Shown: positions 17,115 through 26,220 of the stretch, piece after piece | How positions within the stretch are numbered: the stretch's first letter is position 1 | Layout of the letters: every line of letters starts with the position of its first letter | Origin: Roseiarcus sp036513315 | GTDB lineage: Bacteria; Pseudomonadota; Alphaproteobacteria; Rhizobiales; Beijerinckiaceae | Direction of reading: 5' to 3' | DNA: 64,000 nucleotides | Assembly: GCA_036513315.1 (NCBI GenBank) | Contig: DATBZF010000031.1 | Coordinates: 1-64,000, forward strand | Notes under the pieces: model-generated | Databases searched by the model: none | The model's input: only the letters and a program-made list of their open reading frames with translations | Told to the model about the DNA's origin: nothing | Made by a program: the position numbers and the translations under genes

Positions 17115-18536
17115 TTATTGCTGGAGAGGCGCGCCGGCTAAAGCCAGCGTGCCGGGTTTGGGCTGGGCGGCCGGCGCGGGATGCGCGGCAGCGAAGTTCT
17201 GCGACCGTAGCGACGCCTGCGGCTTGCTCGCCGAATCGGCGGCCGCGTTGCGGCGCGGCGGCAGCGGTACGTCGGCGGGAACGGGTTCAGCCGGCTCGTA
17301 AGCCTTCACGGCATTAGCATCGTTCGAACCGCCCCCGAAACTCAGCCATTTCTTGACGAAAGACTGACTGGCGTCGCTGGCCCCGCCTACGATCGCGGAA
17401 GGCGAAAGCGGCGAACTCTCAGACGCAGGGTTGGAAGCAGCGGGGGCCTGCGCGACCAGGGTCTGCGGCGGCGCGCTCGGCGCAGTGGGCGTCGCGCCGA
17501 CGCGTTGCGCTTGACTCGTCTCTGCGACCTTGACGACCGGCGGAATAGGTTTGCCAGTCTTTTCGTCGAGGGCGATCTCGGTCGGGCTCGCAGTGATCGC
17601 ATCGGGGCGGCTCACATCGCTCTGATGCCCAATGAACGAGGGATTCTGGCCGCCGTCGTCATAGACGAGTTCGATCGGTTTGACGCCCTGCGCCACCAAT
17701 TGGGCGACGGCCTCATCGTCGCGCGCCTGTTTGGCTGCGACTTCCGCTTCCACCGTGTCATCGCGATGCAAGGCCGGGCACGCCTCGGTGGCGTTGAGGC
17801 CGCTCTCCTGCATGCCGAAGACGTAATGCTTGGCGCAGACGCCCACTTGCGGTTCGGTTTTGGTCACCTCGAAATGATCGGAGCCGTTTTTCAACTGTTT
17901 CCAGAAATCGATATTCGGGTCGAGCCGGTGCTTGGCGAGGTTTTCTGCGGTCATGTGAAAAGGATAGGATTGCATCTGAATTTCGCGCTGGCCGCCGTTG
18001 AAGGCGTCGCGCGCGATCGCATAGATTTCCGCTATCTGCTGGTCGGTCATCGAGAAACAACCCGCCGACGAACAGGCGCCATGGACCATGATCGTGCCGC
18101 CGGTGCGGCCAAACGCGCGGTCATAGGCGTTGGGATAGCCGACGTTGAACGACAGGTAATAATTCGAATTCGGGTTCATCTGACCCGGCGCGATCGGATA
18201 GAAGCCTTCCGGAACCTGACGATCGCCCTCGCGGGTCTTGGGGCCAAGCTGGCCCGACCACCGGCACATCGGATAGGTCTTCAACAGCGCATAATGGCCG
18301 TCCGATTTCATCTTCCAGATTTCGAATTCCGCTTCCTTCTTATAGGTGCGGATGAGAACGGGGCTGGAAGGGGAGGAATCGATCTGCGTCATCAGCGCGA
18401 TCGTCTCGGGCGAAATCGGCCGCAAGGACCGTCCCGAACCGCTCGCGAGCTGATCGCCTTCGCAGCCCGCCAGCATGGCGGCGAGCGAAGCGGCCAAAGC
18501 AAGGGCCGCCAATTTCGATCCCGAAAAGCTTTTCAT
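17115..18536 (-). CDS. YafK-type L,D-transpeptidase-fold lipoprotein
   Basis: 473 residues. Signal peptide with lipobox LAGC (Cys about residue 25), so a lipoprotein. The YkuD-fold domain (about 50-250) has EIWKMKSDGHYALLKTYPMCRWSG, LGPKTREGDRQVPEGFY, PNAYDRAFGRTGG and the active site IMVHGACSSAGCFSMTD (catalytic Cys in AGCF). This set is that of YafK-like proteins; in E. coli YafK (DpaA/LdtF) detaches Braun lipoprotein from peptidoglycan instead of making crosslinks. The last 170 residues are a low-complexity Ala/Pro/Ser tail with no fold visible. Stands alone between the bolA pair and accA. Confidence 0.85.
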   Translation of the reverse strand: MKSFSGSKLAALALAASLAAMLAGCEGDQLASGSGRSLRPISPETIALMTQIDSSPSSPVLIRTYKKEAEFEIWKMKSDGHYALLKTYPMCRWSGQLGPKTREGDRQVPEGFYPIAPGQMNPNSNYYLSFNVGYPNAYDRAFGRTGGTIMVHGACSSAGCFSMTDQQIAEIYAIARDAFNGGQREIQMQSYPFHMTAENLAKHRLDPNIDFWKQLKNGSDHFEVTKTEPQVGVCAKHYVFGMQESGLNATEACPALHRDDTVEAEVAAKQARDDEAVAQLVAQGVKPIELVYDDGGQNPSFIGHQSDVSRPDAITASPTEIALDEKTGKPIPPVVKVAETSQAQRVGATPTAPSAPPQTLVAQAPAASNPASESSPLSPSAIVGGASDASQSFVKKWLSFGGGSNDANAVKAYEPAEPVPADVPLPPRRNAAADSASKPQASLRSQNFAAAHPAPAAQPKPGTLALAGAPLQQ

Positions 18537-18682
18537 CGTCTCACTGCTCTCGGAGCCCGCTTTGGGCGGACTATTGCGCGAATGTTCACCTTGCTGAGTT
18601 AAGGCTTTTATCCTTTCCGGGACCTTACTGCAAACGCCACGGTGATGAGAATATGGTGAACCGCCGGTTAAGCGCGGCCGCC

Positions 18683-19636
18683 TTAGATTTTTCGGCCGAT
18701 GCTCAGAAATTTGGCGGCGCGGGCGTCGCGCACCTGATCTGGCGACATATTGCCCATCTGGTCGAGCGCGCTGGCGATGGCGGCGCCGGTGGCGGCGATC
18801 GCCGCCTCAGGGTCGCGATGGGCGCCGCCCAAAGGTTCTGCGATAATCCCATCGATAATTCCGAATTTCAGCAGGTCCTGGGCGGTGATTTTCATATTGG
18901 TCGCCGCGTCCTGGGCGCGCGACGAATCACGCCACAGGATCGACGCCGACGCCTCGGGCGAAGCAACAGTATAAATCGCATGTTCCAGCATCAGCACTTT
19001 GTTGGCGGTGGCGATCGCCACCGCGCCGCCCGAACCGCCCTCGCCAACGATTACCGCGACATTGGGCACGCCAAGCGACAGGCACATATCGGTTGAGCGC
19101 GCGATCGCCTCAGCCTGGCCGCGCTCCTCGGCGTCGATGCCGGGGAAGGCGCCGGCGGTATCGACCAGAGAAATGACCGGCAGCTCGAAACGGTCGGCCA
19201 ATTCCATCAACCGAGCCGCCTTGCGATAGCCTTCCGGCCGCGCCATGCCGAAATTATGGCGCAGGCGGCTGACGGTGTCCTCCCCCTTCTCCTGGCCGAT
19301 CAGGCAGACCGAGCGGCCGCGAAAACGGCCGAGCCCGCCGACGATCGCCTCGTCCTCGGAGAATTTGCGGTCGCCCGCCAGCGGCGTGAAATCCTCGATC
19401 AGGCCTTTGACATAGTCGTGGAAATGCGGCCGCCCCTGCACCCGCGCGACCTGGGTTTTTTGCCAGGGGGTCAGCGCCACATAGAGATCGGTCAACGCCT
19501 TGGCGGACTTCGCCTCCAGCTTGCCGATCTCCTCGATCAGCGCGGGCGAATCGCCTTTTGCGGCAAGGGCGCGCAATTCGTCGATCCTCGCGTCAATGTC
19601 GGCGACCGGCGTTTCAAAATCGAGATAGCTGCGCAT
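18683..19636 (-). CDS. accA: Acetyl-CoA carboxylase carboxyltransferase subunit alpha
   Basis: 317 residues from the ATG at 19636 (MRSYLDFETPVADID), the usual start of AccA; an in-frame TTG or ATG further up adds unrelated residues. Crotonase-like core with LIGQEKGEDTVSRLRHNFGMARPEGYRKAARLM (in segments), LVDTAGAFPGIDAEERGQAEAIA, VIVGEGGSGGAVAI and PEASASILWRD. With AccD it transfers the carboxyl from carboxybiotin to acetyl-CoA, the first committed step of fatty-acid synthesis. Divergent from the nuclease gene at 19851. Confidence 0.98.
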   Translation of the reverse strand: MRSYLDFETPVADIDARIDELRALAAKGDSPALIEEIGKLEAKSAKALTDLYVALTPWQKTQVARVQGRPHFHDYVKGLIEDFTPLAGDRKFSEDEAIVGGLGRFRGRSVCLIGQEKGEDTVSRLRHNFGMARPEGYRKAARLMELADRFELPVISLVDTAGAFPGIDAEERGQAEAIARSTDMCLSLGVPNVAVIVGEGGSGGAVAIATANKVLMLEHAIYTVASPEASASILWRDSSRAQDAATNMKITAQDLLKFGIIDGIIAEPLGGAHRDPEAAIAATGAAIASALDQMGNMSPDQVRDARAAKFLSIGRKI

Positions 19637-19850
19637 GGGCCCTTGACAAACCGACCCCTGGAGGGCGCGCCTAAGTGGCGGCAAGGCGTGGCGAAGTCAA
19701 GGCGAAGCGGCGCTGTCTTCGCATCTGATTGTGGGCGCTCGGAGACGGCCCCAGCGCCGATGAGCAAGGCTCTGATCCCTTGTTTTCGCGCCAATCGCGC
19801 TTAGAAAGATAAACGAGAGCCCTCGGTCACTTTCCTCAGCAGATCTCCAG

Positions 19851-20894
19851 ATGGACTTGATCGTCTCCCGTCCTGACGGGCTCTATTGTCCGCCGGGAGA
19901 CTTCCACATTGATCCGTGGCGGCCCGTCGCGCGCGCGGTGATCACTCATGGCCATGCCGATCACGCGCGATCGGGAAGCGGCGCCTACCTATGTCATCGC
20001 GACAGTATTCCGATATTGCGCAGGCGATTGGGCGAAATAAACGTGGAGGGATTGCGCTACGGGGAGGCCGTCGACCGCAATGGCGTGACCGTGTCGCTGC
20101 ATCCGGCCGGCCATATATTGGGATCGGCGCAGATCAGGGTGGCGTATCGCGGCGAGGTCTGGGTCGTTTCCGGCGACTATAAGCTCGAAGACGATGGGAC
20201 CTGCGCGGCGTTCGAGCCGGTCCGCTGTGACGCTTTCATCACTGAATCGACCTTCGGCCTGCCCATCTATCATTGGCGCTCGCAAGACGAAATAATCAAT
20301 GAGATCAATGAGTGGTGGCGCGGCAACGCCGAGGCGGGCCGCGCCAGCGTGTTGCAGGCCTATGGGCTTGGCAAGGCGCAGCGCATCCTCCGGCATATCG
20401 ATCCGCAGATCGGTCCGATCGTCTGCCATGGCGCTGTCGAGCCTTTGAACGAAATCTATCGCCATCTCGGCGTCGCGCTGCCGCGCAGTTTCACGATCGC
20501 CGATGGGCTCGACAGGAGACAACTTGCGCGGGCGCTCGTGCTGGCGCCGCCGTCGGCGGCGCATAGTCCGTGGGTCAAACGGTTCGGCATTCATTCCGAC
20601 GCCTTTGCCAGCGGTTGGATGCAGGTGCGCGGCAATCGGCGCCGGCTCGGCCTCGATCAGGGATTCGCGCTGTCAGATCATGCCGATTGGCCGGGGCTGC
20701 TGGCGGCGATCGCCGCGACCGGCGCGACGCGCATATTCGCCACCCATGGCGGCGTCGCGCCGCTCGTTCGCTACCTCGCCGAGAAGGGCCTCGACGCCAG
20801 GGCGATGGCCGCCGAATATGGCGACGAGACTTTGGAGGACAAAACTCCAGCCGATGACCCCACCGCTGCAAGCGGCTCGAGCGACGCGCCATGA
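19851..20894 (+). CDS. Ligase-associated DNA exonuclease (metallo-beta-lactamase fold)
   Basis: 347 residues. Metallo-beta-lactamase motif THGHADHARSG near residue 35 and conserved HPAGHILGSAQIRV and WVVSGDYKLEDDGTCAAFEPVRCDAFITESTF (in segments), plus GFALSDHADWPGLL and ATHGGVAPLVRYL. These are hallmarks of the Exo protein that is encoded beside a bacterial ATP-dependent ligase (LigB/LigC type) and an Lhr-type helicase in a DNA repair cassette. Overlaps the ligase gene by 4 bp (ATGA), so expression is coupled. The helicase and phosphoesterase partners are missing downstream. Confidence 0.9.
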   Translation: MDLIVSRPDGLYCPPGDFHIDPWRPVARAVITHGHADHARSGSGAYLCHRDSIPILRRRLGEINVEGLRYGEAVDRNGVTVSLHPAGHILGSAQIRVAYRGEVWVVSGDYKLEDDGTCAAFEPVRCDAFITESTFGLPIYHWRSQDEIINEINEWWRGNAEAGRASVLQAYGLGKAQRILRHIDPQIGPIVCHGAVEPLNEIYRHLGVALPRSFTIADGLDRRQLARALVLAPPSAAHSPWVKRFGIHSDAFASGWMQVRGNRRRLGLDQGFALSDHADWPGLLAAIAATGATRIFATHGGVAPLVRYLAEKGLDARAMAAEYGDETLEDKTPADDPTAASGSSDAP

Positions 20895-22639
20895 AAGCTT
20901 TCGCTGCGCTCTATCGGCGCCTCGATTCCGCGACTTCGACGAGACACAAGCGCGACGCGCTGCGGGACTATCTTAGCGCCGCCATTGCCGACGAACAGCT
21001 TCAGGCGAGCGCGGCCTGGGCAGTCTATTTTCTTGCCGGCGGCAAGCCGCGCCAGATGATTTCGACCAAGCTTTTGCGGCAATTGGCGCTCGATGAGACG
21101 CAATTGCCGGAATGGCTGTTCGAGGAATGCTACCAGAACGTCGGCGATCTGGCCGAAACGCTGACGTTGCTACTGCCCGCCCCAAAGACGATGGAAGACG
21201 CGCCGCTCGATATATGGATGAACGAGCGCCTGCTCTGCCTGAGGAGCCTCGATGATCCCACGAAATTGGAGCGCCTGCGCGAATGGGTGAATGCGTTGCC
21301 TCAGGTGCAACGGCTGCCGTTTTTCAAGCTGATCACGGCGGCCCTGCGCATTGGCGTGTCGAAACTGCAAGTCGTCCAGGCGCTGTCGGAGGCGGCGGGC
21401 GTCGAGGCCAAGCGCATGGCGCAGCGCATGATGGGCTACACCCAGGCCGGCCGGGCGCCGCGGGCTGAGGATTTCGCCGCGCTGACCGCCCCCGAAAACG
21501 GCACAGAAGAGCAGGGCGCCGCGAGCGGCCACCCCTATCCGTTTTTTCTCGCCCATTCGTTTCAGGCGCCGCTGGACGAAATGCCGGCGCTGCTCGGGCC
21601 GGTCGAAAACTGGCTCGTCGAATGGAAGTTCGACGGCATCCGCGCGCAATATATCCAGCGCGCCGGACAATATTGGCTTTGGTCGCGCGGTGAAGAACTG
21701 GTGAGCGAGAGTTTTCCTGACGTGGCGGCGCTGCGGGACTGGCTTCCCGACGGGACCGTCCTCGACGGCGAGCTGGTCGTGGTTAGGCCGGATGCGGCAG
21801 CCGATGTGAATCCGCCGGCGGTCGACACGCTCGACGACATCCAGCCGTTCGCATCGTTGCAGCAGCGCCTCGGCCGTAAGAATCTGAGCGCGAAAATATT
21901 GAAGACGCTACCCGTCGCGCTGATCGCCTATGACCTCCTTGAAAGCAAGGGGCAAGATATCCGCCATCTCGAACAATCCGAGCGCCGGCGCTTGCTGGAG
22001 TCGCTGGTGCGCGAGGCTCATCATCGCGCCGCCGCGCTCGCGCAGGATATTCCGCTGCGGCTCAGCCCGGCGCTTCACGCCGCCGATTGGCCCACGCTCG
22101 ATGTTCTGCGCGGCGAGGCGCGCCGCGTCGGCGCGGAAGGCATGATGTTGAAAGCGCAGAGCGCGGAATATGGCGTCGGTCGGCGCCGCAGCGGCGCCGA
22201 TCTCTGGTGGAAATGGAAGCTCGATCCGATGAGCGTCGATGCGGTGCTCGTCTATGCGCAACGCGGCCATGGCCGGCGCTCGGGCGTTTACAGCGACTAC
22301 ACGTTCGCGGTCTGGAACGGGCCGCCCGAAGACAAAGAGCGCGCCCTGGCGCCTTTCGCCAAAGCCTATTCGGGTCTCTCGGACGAGGAGATGCGTGAAG
22401 TCGATGCGGCGATTCGCAAGACGACGGTCGAGAGCTTCGGCCCGGTGCGCAGCGTCCGTCCGACCATGGTGTTCGAACTCGGTTTCGAGGGCATTGCGCT
22501 GAGCAAGCGCCATAAAAGCGGAATCGCCACGAGGTTCCCGCGCATGTTGCGCTGGCGGCGCGACAAGCCGGTGGGGGAAGCCGACACGATCGCCGAATTG
22601 CGCGCATTATTGCCGGGCGGTCAGCGCCCGCCAGATTGA
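20891..22639 (+). CDS. ATP-dependent DNA ligase (cassette type)
   Basis: 582 residues. N-terminal helical DNA-binding domain (about 1-200), adenylation domain with motif I EWKFDGIRAQ (adenylated Lys246), motif III-like GTVLDGELVV, motif IV EGMMLKAQSAEYGVGRR and motif V WWKWKLDPMSVDAVLVYA. The OB domain follows and ends with FEGIALSKRHKSGIATRFPRMLRWR. It lacks the LigD polymerase and phosphoesterase modules, so it is the freestanding ligase of the exo-ligase cassette, not NHEJ LigD. The cassette sits between accA and xerD, genes that are usually close neighbours in Rhizobiales. Confidence 0.94.
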   Translation: MKAFAALYRRLDSATSTRHKRDALRDYLSAAIADEQLQASAAWAVYFLAGGKPRQMISTKLLRQLALDETQLPEWLFEECYQNVGDLAETLTLLLPAPKTMEDAPLDIWMNERLLCLRSLDDPTKLERLREWVNALPQVQRLPFFKLITAALRIGVSKLQVVQALSEAAGVEAKRMAQRMMGYTQAGRAPRAEDFAALTAPENGTEEQGAASGHPYPFFLAHSFQAPLDEMPALLGPVENWLVEWKFDGIRAQYIQRAGQYWLWSRGEELVSESFPDVAALRDWLPDGTVLDGELVVVRPDAAADVNPPAVDTLDDIQPFASLQQRLGRKNLSAKILKTLPVALIAYDLLESKGQDIRHLEQSERRRLLESLVREAHHRAAALAQDIPLRLSPALHAADWPTLDVLRGEARRVGAEGMMLKAQSAEYGVGRRRSGADLWWKWKLDPMSVDAVLVYAQRGHGRRSGVYSDYTFAVWNGPPEDKERALAPFAKAYSGLSDEEMREVDAAIRKTTVESFGPVRSVRPTMVFELGFEGIALSKRHKSGIATRFPRMLRWRRDKPVGEADTIAELRALLPGGQRPPD

Positions 22640-22650
22640 AGGACGTGGCG

Positions 22651-23595
22651 TCATTCGTCCGCAAGCGGGTGCAGGTCGCGCACCATCGCCTTGGCGCGCT
22701 CGTCGAGCACATGCGTATAGATCTGCGTCGTCGAAATATCGGCGTGGCCGAGCAGGTCCTGCACGACGCGCAAATCGGCGCCGTTCTGCAGCAGGTGGCT
22801 GGCGAAAGCGTGACGCAGGACATGCGGGCTGATGCGCGCGGATGCGATGCCGGCGGCGGCGGCGAGGACCTTGAGTTCGCGCGCGAAAGCCTGGCGGGTG
22901 AGATGGCCGCTGTCACTGTCGGCTGGAAACAGCCATGGGCTCTTGGCGGCGCCGGGCGCGCGCGTCTCCAGCATCTCGCGGTAGCGCGTGATCGCCACGC
23001 GCGCCGGTTCGGAAATCGGAACCAGCCGCTCCTTGGCGCCCTTGCCGCGCACACCGATCATCGGCTCGCGCGCCCGCGCCGCCGATTTGGGCAGGCCGAT
23101 GAGTTCGGAGACGCGCAGGCCCGAGCCGTAAAGCAGTTCGACCAGGCACAAGAGTCGCAATGCGCGCAGGCGCTCGGCGGCGGGCCGGCCCTCGACATCG
23201 ATCCCCTCGCGCGCGACGGCGAGCAATTTGTCGACTTCGCCGATGCCGAGCACTTTGGGAATCGGGCGATTGCGGCGCGGTCCTTCGATCGCCATGGTCG
23301 GATCGTCCGTCCGCTTCCCCTCGAGATAGAGGTGTTTATGAAACTGCCGCACCGACGAGAGCTGGCGCGCCAGGCTCGAGGCCTTCAGCCCCGCCGCGCC
23401 GCGATGGGCGAGGAAAGCGCGGGCGTCGTCGCTTGATGCGCTCAGCGCATCGAAGCCCCTTTCCGCCAGAAAGCCTAAATAATCCTCGAGGTCCCGGCGA
23501 TAGGCCTCGATCGTGTTGCGGCTCGCCGCGCGTTCGGCGGCGATCGCTTCAAGGAAATTTCTGATGAGGCGCTGGCTCGGATTCGGCGTTTTCAT
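22651..23595 (-). CDS. xerD: Tyrosine recombinase XerD
   Basis: 314 residues. N-terminal SAM-like core-binding domain (about 5-95) and C-terminal catalytic domain with LLYGSGLRVSELIGL (catalytic Arg), GKGAKERLVPI (Lys hairpin), SPHVLRHAFASHLLQNGADL (His-x-x-Arg) and LLGHADISTTQIYTHV (His and nucleophilic Tyr). Resolves chromosome dimers at dif with XerC. The ATG is 4 bp after the stop of a 47-residue membrane protein gene, indicating one transcription unit. Converges with the ligase gene (11 bp apart). Confidence 0.95.
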   Translation of the reverse strand: MKTPNPSQRLIRNFLEAIAAERAASRNTIEAYRRDLEDYLGFLAERGFDALSASSDDARAFLAHRGAAGLKASSLARQLSSVRQFHKHLYLEGKRTDDPTMAIEGPRRNRPIPKVLGIGEVDKLLAVAREGIDVEGRPAAERLRALRLLCLVELLYGSGLRVSELIGLPKSAARAREPMIGVRGKGAKERLVPISEPARVAITRYREMLETRAPGAAKSPWLFPADSDSGHLTRQAFARELKVLAAAAGIASARISPHVLRHAFASHLLQNGADLRVVQDLLGHADISTTQIYTHVLDERAKAMVRDLHPLADE

Positions 23596-23599
23596 GCCC

Positions 23600-23743
23600 T
23601 CATTTCGGCGGCTTGGGGAGAGTGACCGTCTGCGTCATTTCGCGTGGCTGCACTTTGACGAAAGCGACCAGCGCAATCATGCCGCCATAGACCAGCGCGG
23701 CGAGCAGTCCGACGACGAAGAGGAAGCGAAACAGGCTCGGCAA
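23600..23743 (-). CDS. Small conserved membrane protein upstream of xerD
   Basis: A 47-residue frame too short for most gene finders. The start is TTG at 23743 with GGAG about 6 nt upstream; an in-frame stop lies just ahead of it, so it cannot be longer than a few codons. The product starts LPSLFRFLFVVGLLAAL, has one membrane helix through ALVYGGMIALVAFV, then KVQPREMTQTVTLPKPPK. A protein with this shape and the Q/K-P-R-E-M-T motif after the helix is, from memory, common ahead of xerD in Rhizobiales, often called hypothetical. Stop is 4 bp from the xerD ATG. Function unknown; single-pass membrane location is clear. Confidence 0.75.
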   Translation of the reverse strand: MPSLFRFLFVVGLLAALVYGGMIALVAFVKVQPREMTQTVTLPKPPK

Positions 23744-23803
23744 GAATGTCTCCAGGTCGACCTAACGCTCTGCGCAACCCAGTTGATGGGCCGCTTCTCT
23801 TCT

Positions 23804-23826
23804 CCCTCCCCCACAAGGGGGGAGGG
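23804..23826. repeat. GC-rich short inverted repeat (REP-like hairpin)
   Basis: Arms CCCTCCCCC and GGGGGAGGG separated by 5 nt. It lies between ruvB (stop at 23886 side) and the small membrane gene. Such G/C-tract hairpins recur in intergenic regions of Rhizobiales. There is no U-tract, so terminator function is doubtful. Confidence 0.7.
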
Positions 23827-23885
23827 AACATCGGCGCCGCATCAATCTGGTTGACGCGGATCACTAGCATGACGCTTGCGCGCCC

Positions 23886-24923
23886 TCATTCCTCTTCCTC
23901 GAACAATCCCGCCTGCATGGCCTCCCGCGCCGGTTCTTTCAAGCCCAGATGTTTGAAAGCGTGCGTGGTGAGCAGGCGGCCGCGTGGCGTGCGCTGCACG
24001 AAGCCCTGCTGGATCAGATAGGGCTCGATGATCTCCTCGATCGCATCGCGCGGCTCGGACAGCGCGGCGGCGATCGTCTCGACGCCGACCGGGCCGCCGC
24101 CAAAACTAAGGGCGATGGTGTCGAGATAGCGCCGGTCCATCTGGTCGAGGCCGATCGGATCGACGTCGAGCAGGCGAAGCGCGCCGTCGGCGATGCTTCG
24201 GGTGACGCTGGCGGCGCCCTCGACAATGGCGAAATCGCGCACGCGGCGCAGCAGCCGTCCGGCGATGCGCGGCGTACCGCGCGCGCGCCGCGCGATCTCA
24301 TTGGCGCCGTCTTCGGCGAGCGCCAGCCCGATCACCCGCGCGCCGCGCCGCACGATGCTTTCGAGTTCCGGCACCGTGTAGAAATTCAGCCGCACCGGAA
24401 TGCCGAACCGGTCGCGCAGCGGCGTAGTGAGCAGCCCCGCGCGGGTGGTGGCGCCGATCAGCGTGAATTGCGCCAGATCGATCTTCACTGAGCGCGCCGC
24501 CGGTCCGGCCCCGATGATCAGGTCGAGCTGGAAATCCTCCATCGCGGGATAAAGGATTTCCTCGACCGCCGGATTGAGGCGATGGATTTCGTCGATGAAC
24601 AGGACGTCGCGCGGCTCGAGATTGGTGAGCTGGGCGGCAAGATCGCCCGCTTTGGCGATCACGGGCCCGGAGGTCGCGCGAAAATTGACGCCGAGTTCGC
24701 GAGCGACGATTTGCGCCAGCGTCGTCTTGCCAAGGCCGGGCGGCCCGACGAACAGCACGTGATCGAGCGCCTCGCCCCGTGTCTTGGCCGATTCGATGAA
24801 GACTTTAAGGTTTTTGCGCACCGCCTCCTGGCCGGTGAAATCGGCGAGCACCTGCGGGCGCAGCGCGACATCGTCTTCGACACGCTTTTCGGCCGAGACC
24901 AGCCGGCGCGGCGGCGCACTCAC
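23886..24923 (-). CDS. ruvB: Holliday junction branch migration helicase RuvB
   Basis: 345 residues, family length. AAA+ domain with DVALRPQVLADFTGQEAVRKNL (in parts), Walker A GPPGLGKTTLAQ, Walker B LFIDEIHRLNP, sensor ATTRAGLLTTPLRDRFG, and the C-terminal winged helix EEIIEPYLIQQGFVQRTPRGR. Hexameric motor that drives branch migration with RuvA. Overlaps ruvA by 4 bp; last gene of ruvC-ruvA-ruvB. Confidence 0.98.
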   Translation of the reverse strand: MSAPPRRLVSAEKRVEDDVALRPQVLADFTGQEAVRKNLKVFIESAKTRGEALDHVLFVGPPGLGKTTLAQIVARELGVNFRATSGPVIAKAGDLAAQLTNLEPRDVLFIDEIHRLNPAVEEILYPAMEDFQLDLIIGAGPAARSVKIDLAQFTLIGATTRAGLLTTPLRDRFGIPVRLNFYTVPELESIVRRGARVIGLALAEDGANEIARRARGTPRIAGRLLRRVRDFAIVEGAASVTRSIADGALRLLDVDPIGLDQMDRRYLDTIALSFGGGPVGVETIAAALSEPRDAIEEIIEPYLIQQGFVQRTPRGRLLTTHAFKHLGLKEPAREAMQAGLFEEEE

Positions 24924-25534
24924 TGCGCCAGTTCCTTCAGGCCGAGCCGGATCAGCCCCGCGGTTTCAGCGTCGGCGCCGAGCGTGGCGACGCCTTTGGC
25001 GACCGCCAGCGCCGCCTGCGGGCGGGAATAGCCGAGATTGACCAGCGCGAGAACCGCGTCCTGCGCGCCGCGGCTGAGTGCGCCGGGAGCCAGCGCACCG
25101 GCGATGTCGCCGCCAAGATCGGCGATGCCAGGCGCCGGCGCCTTGTCTTTCAGTTCGGCGACGATGCGCGCGGCGAGCTTGGGGCCGACGCCTTGCGCGC
25201 GCGCCACCATCGCCTTGTCCTGCAGCGCGATCGCCTGGGTGAGTTCGGCTGGGGACAAAATGCCGAGGATCGCCAGCGCGACCTTGGCGCCGACGCCCTG
25301 CACGCTCTGCAGCAGCCGGAACCAGTCGCGCTCGGCCTCGGCGAGAAAGCCGAACAGGCGGATCGCGTCCTCGCGCACCTGCGTCTCGATATGAAGGGTC
25401 GCGGCCTCTCCGATCGCCGGCAGGTTGCGCATCGTGCGCGCCGAAGCGGCGACGACATAGCCGACGCCATTGACGTCGAGAATCAGCGCGTCCTCGTTGA
25501 TCGAATCGACCAGGCCCTTCAGCTTGCCGATCAT
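24920..25534 (-). CDS. ruvA: Holliday junction DNA-binding protein RuvA
   Basis: 204 residues. OB fold start MIGKLKGLVDSINEDALILDVNGVGY, two helix-hairpin-helix motifs (LLQSVQGVGAKVALAIL and ARAQGVGPKLAARIVAELKDK) and the C-terminal domain III that contacts RuvB (LALVNLGYSRPQAALAV). Overlaps ruvC by 4 bp upstream and ruvB by 4 bp downstream, so one operon. Confidence 0.98.
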   Translation of the reverse strand: MIGKLKGLVDSINEDALILDVNGVGYVVAASARTMRNLPAIGEAATLHIETQVREDAIRLFGFLAEAERDWFRLLQSVQGVGAKVALAILGILSPAELTQAIALQDKAMVARAQGVGPKLAARIVAELKDKAPAPGIADLGGDIAGALAPGALSRGAQDAVLALVNLGYSRPQAALAVAKGVATLGADAETAGLIRLGLKELAQ

Positions 25535-26034
25535 GCCGCACCCCGTGCGCGCGCTTGCCGGTGCTGGGCATGGGTGATCGCCACCGCCAGCGCGTCGGCG
25601 GCGTCGGGCGAGGCGATCTGACAGGCGGGCAGCAACATTTTCACCATCATCGCGATCTGCGCCTTCTCGGCGTGACCAACGCCGACGATGGTTTTCTTGA
25701 CGACATTGGCGGCATATTCGGCGACCACGAGGCCAAGCAAAGCGGGCGCGGCAAGCGCGATGCCGCGCGCCTGGCCGAGCTTCAGCGCCGATTGCGGATC
25801 GCGATTGACGAAAGTCTCCTCGACCGCCGCCTCGTCCGGCCGCTCGGCCTCGATGAGCGTAGTGAGCCCGCGATGAATCTGCGCCAGCCGCTCGGCGAGT
25901 GACAGGTCCGCGCGGGTCTGGATCGAACCGCAGCCGACATAGACGAGCCGCGACCCCGCGACCTCGATCAACCCCCAGCCGACATTGCGCAGGCCTGGAT
26001 CGATGCCGATGATGCGAATCGCGCGCGTGTTCAT
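25531..26034 (-). CDS. ruvC: Holliday junction resolvase RuvC
   Basis: 167 residues from the ATG at 26034; the longer frame beginning at 26154 adds a proline/arginine-rich stretch not found in the family. RNase-H fold with acidic catalytic residues in RIIGIDPGLRNVGWG (Asp), AAVEETFVNRDPQSALKLGQARG (Glu) and ASPDAADALAVAITHAQ (Asp-Asp). Introduces symmetric nicks in Holliday junctions. First gene of ruvCAB; divergent from the toxin-antitoxin pair. Confidence 0.97.
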   Translation of the reverse strand: MNTRAIRIIGIDPGLRNVGWGLIEVAGSRLVYVGCGSIQTRADLSLAERLAQIHRGLTTLIEAERPDEAAVEETFVNRDPQSALKLGQARGIALAAPALLGLVVAEYAANVVKKTIVGVGHAEKAQIAMMVKMLLPACQIASPDAADALAVAITHAQHRQARARGAA

Positions 26035-26220
26035 GAAATGATCTCTACGACAAAGCGCGGGCGGGAGGCCAGTGGGATGGGGCGGGTCCCTTGGGCGCCC
26101 GTCAATGCCCTTCTTTCCTGGCGCCATGATGCGAGGCGGTGTGAAGGCACCCACCAGAGCTCTCCCGCGTGGAAACCGCGAGCCGTGAATCAGAACTCAG
26201 TTAGAAAGTGTTTCGATAAT

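Noticed and set aside
18657..18671. CtrA-like box TGAA-N7-TTAA between accA and the YafK-type gene
   Set aside because: One mismatch and distant from a mapped promoter; left as chance.
23592..23870. 92-codon minus-strand frame ahead of xerD
   Set aside because: It is out of frame with the 47-residue membrane protein, which has the better start, hydrophobic profile and spacing.
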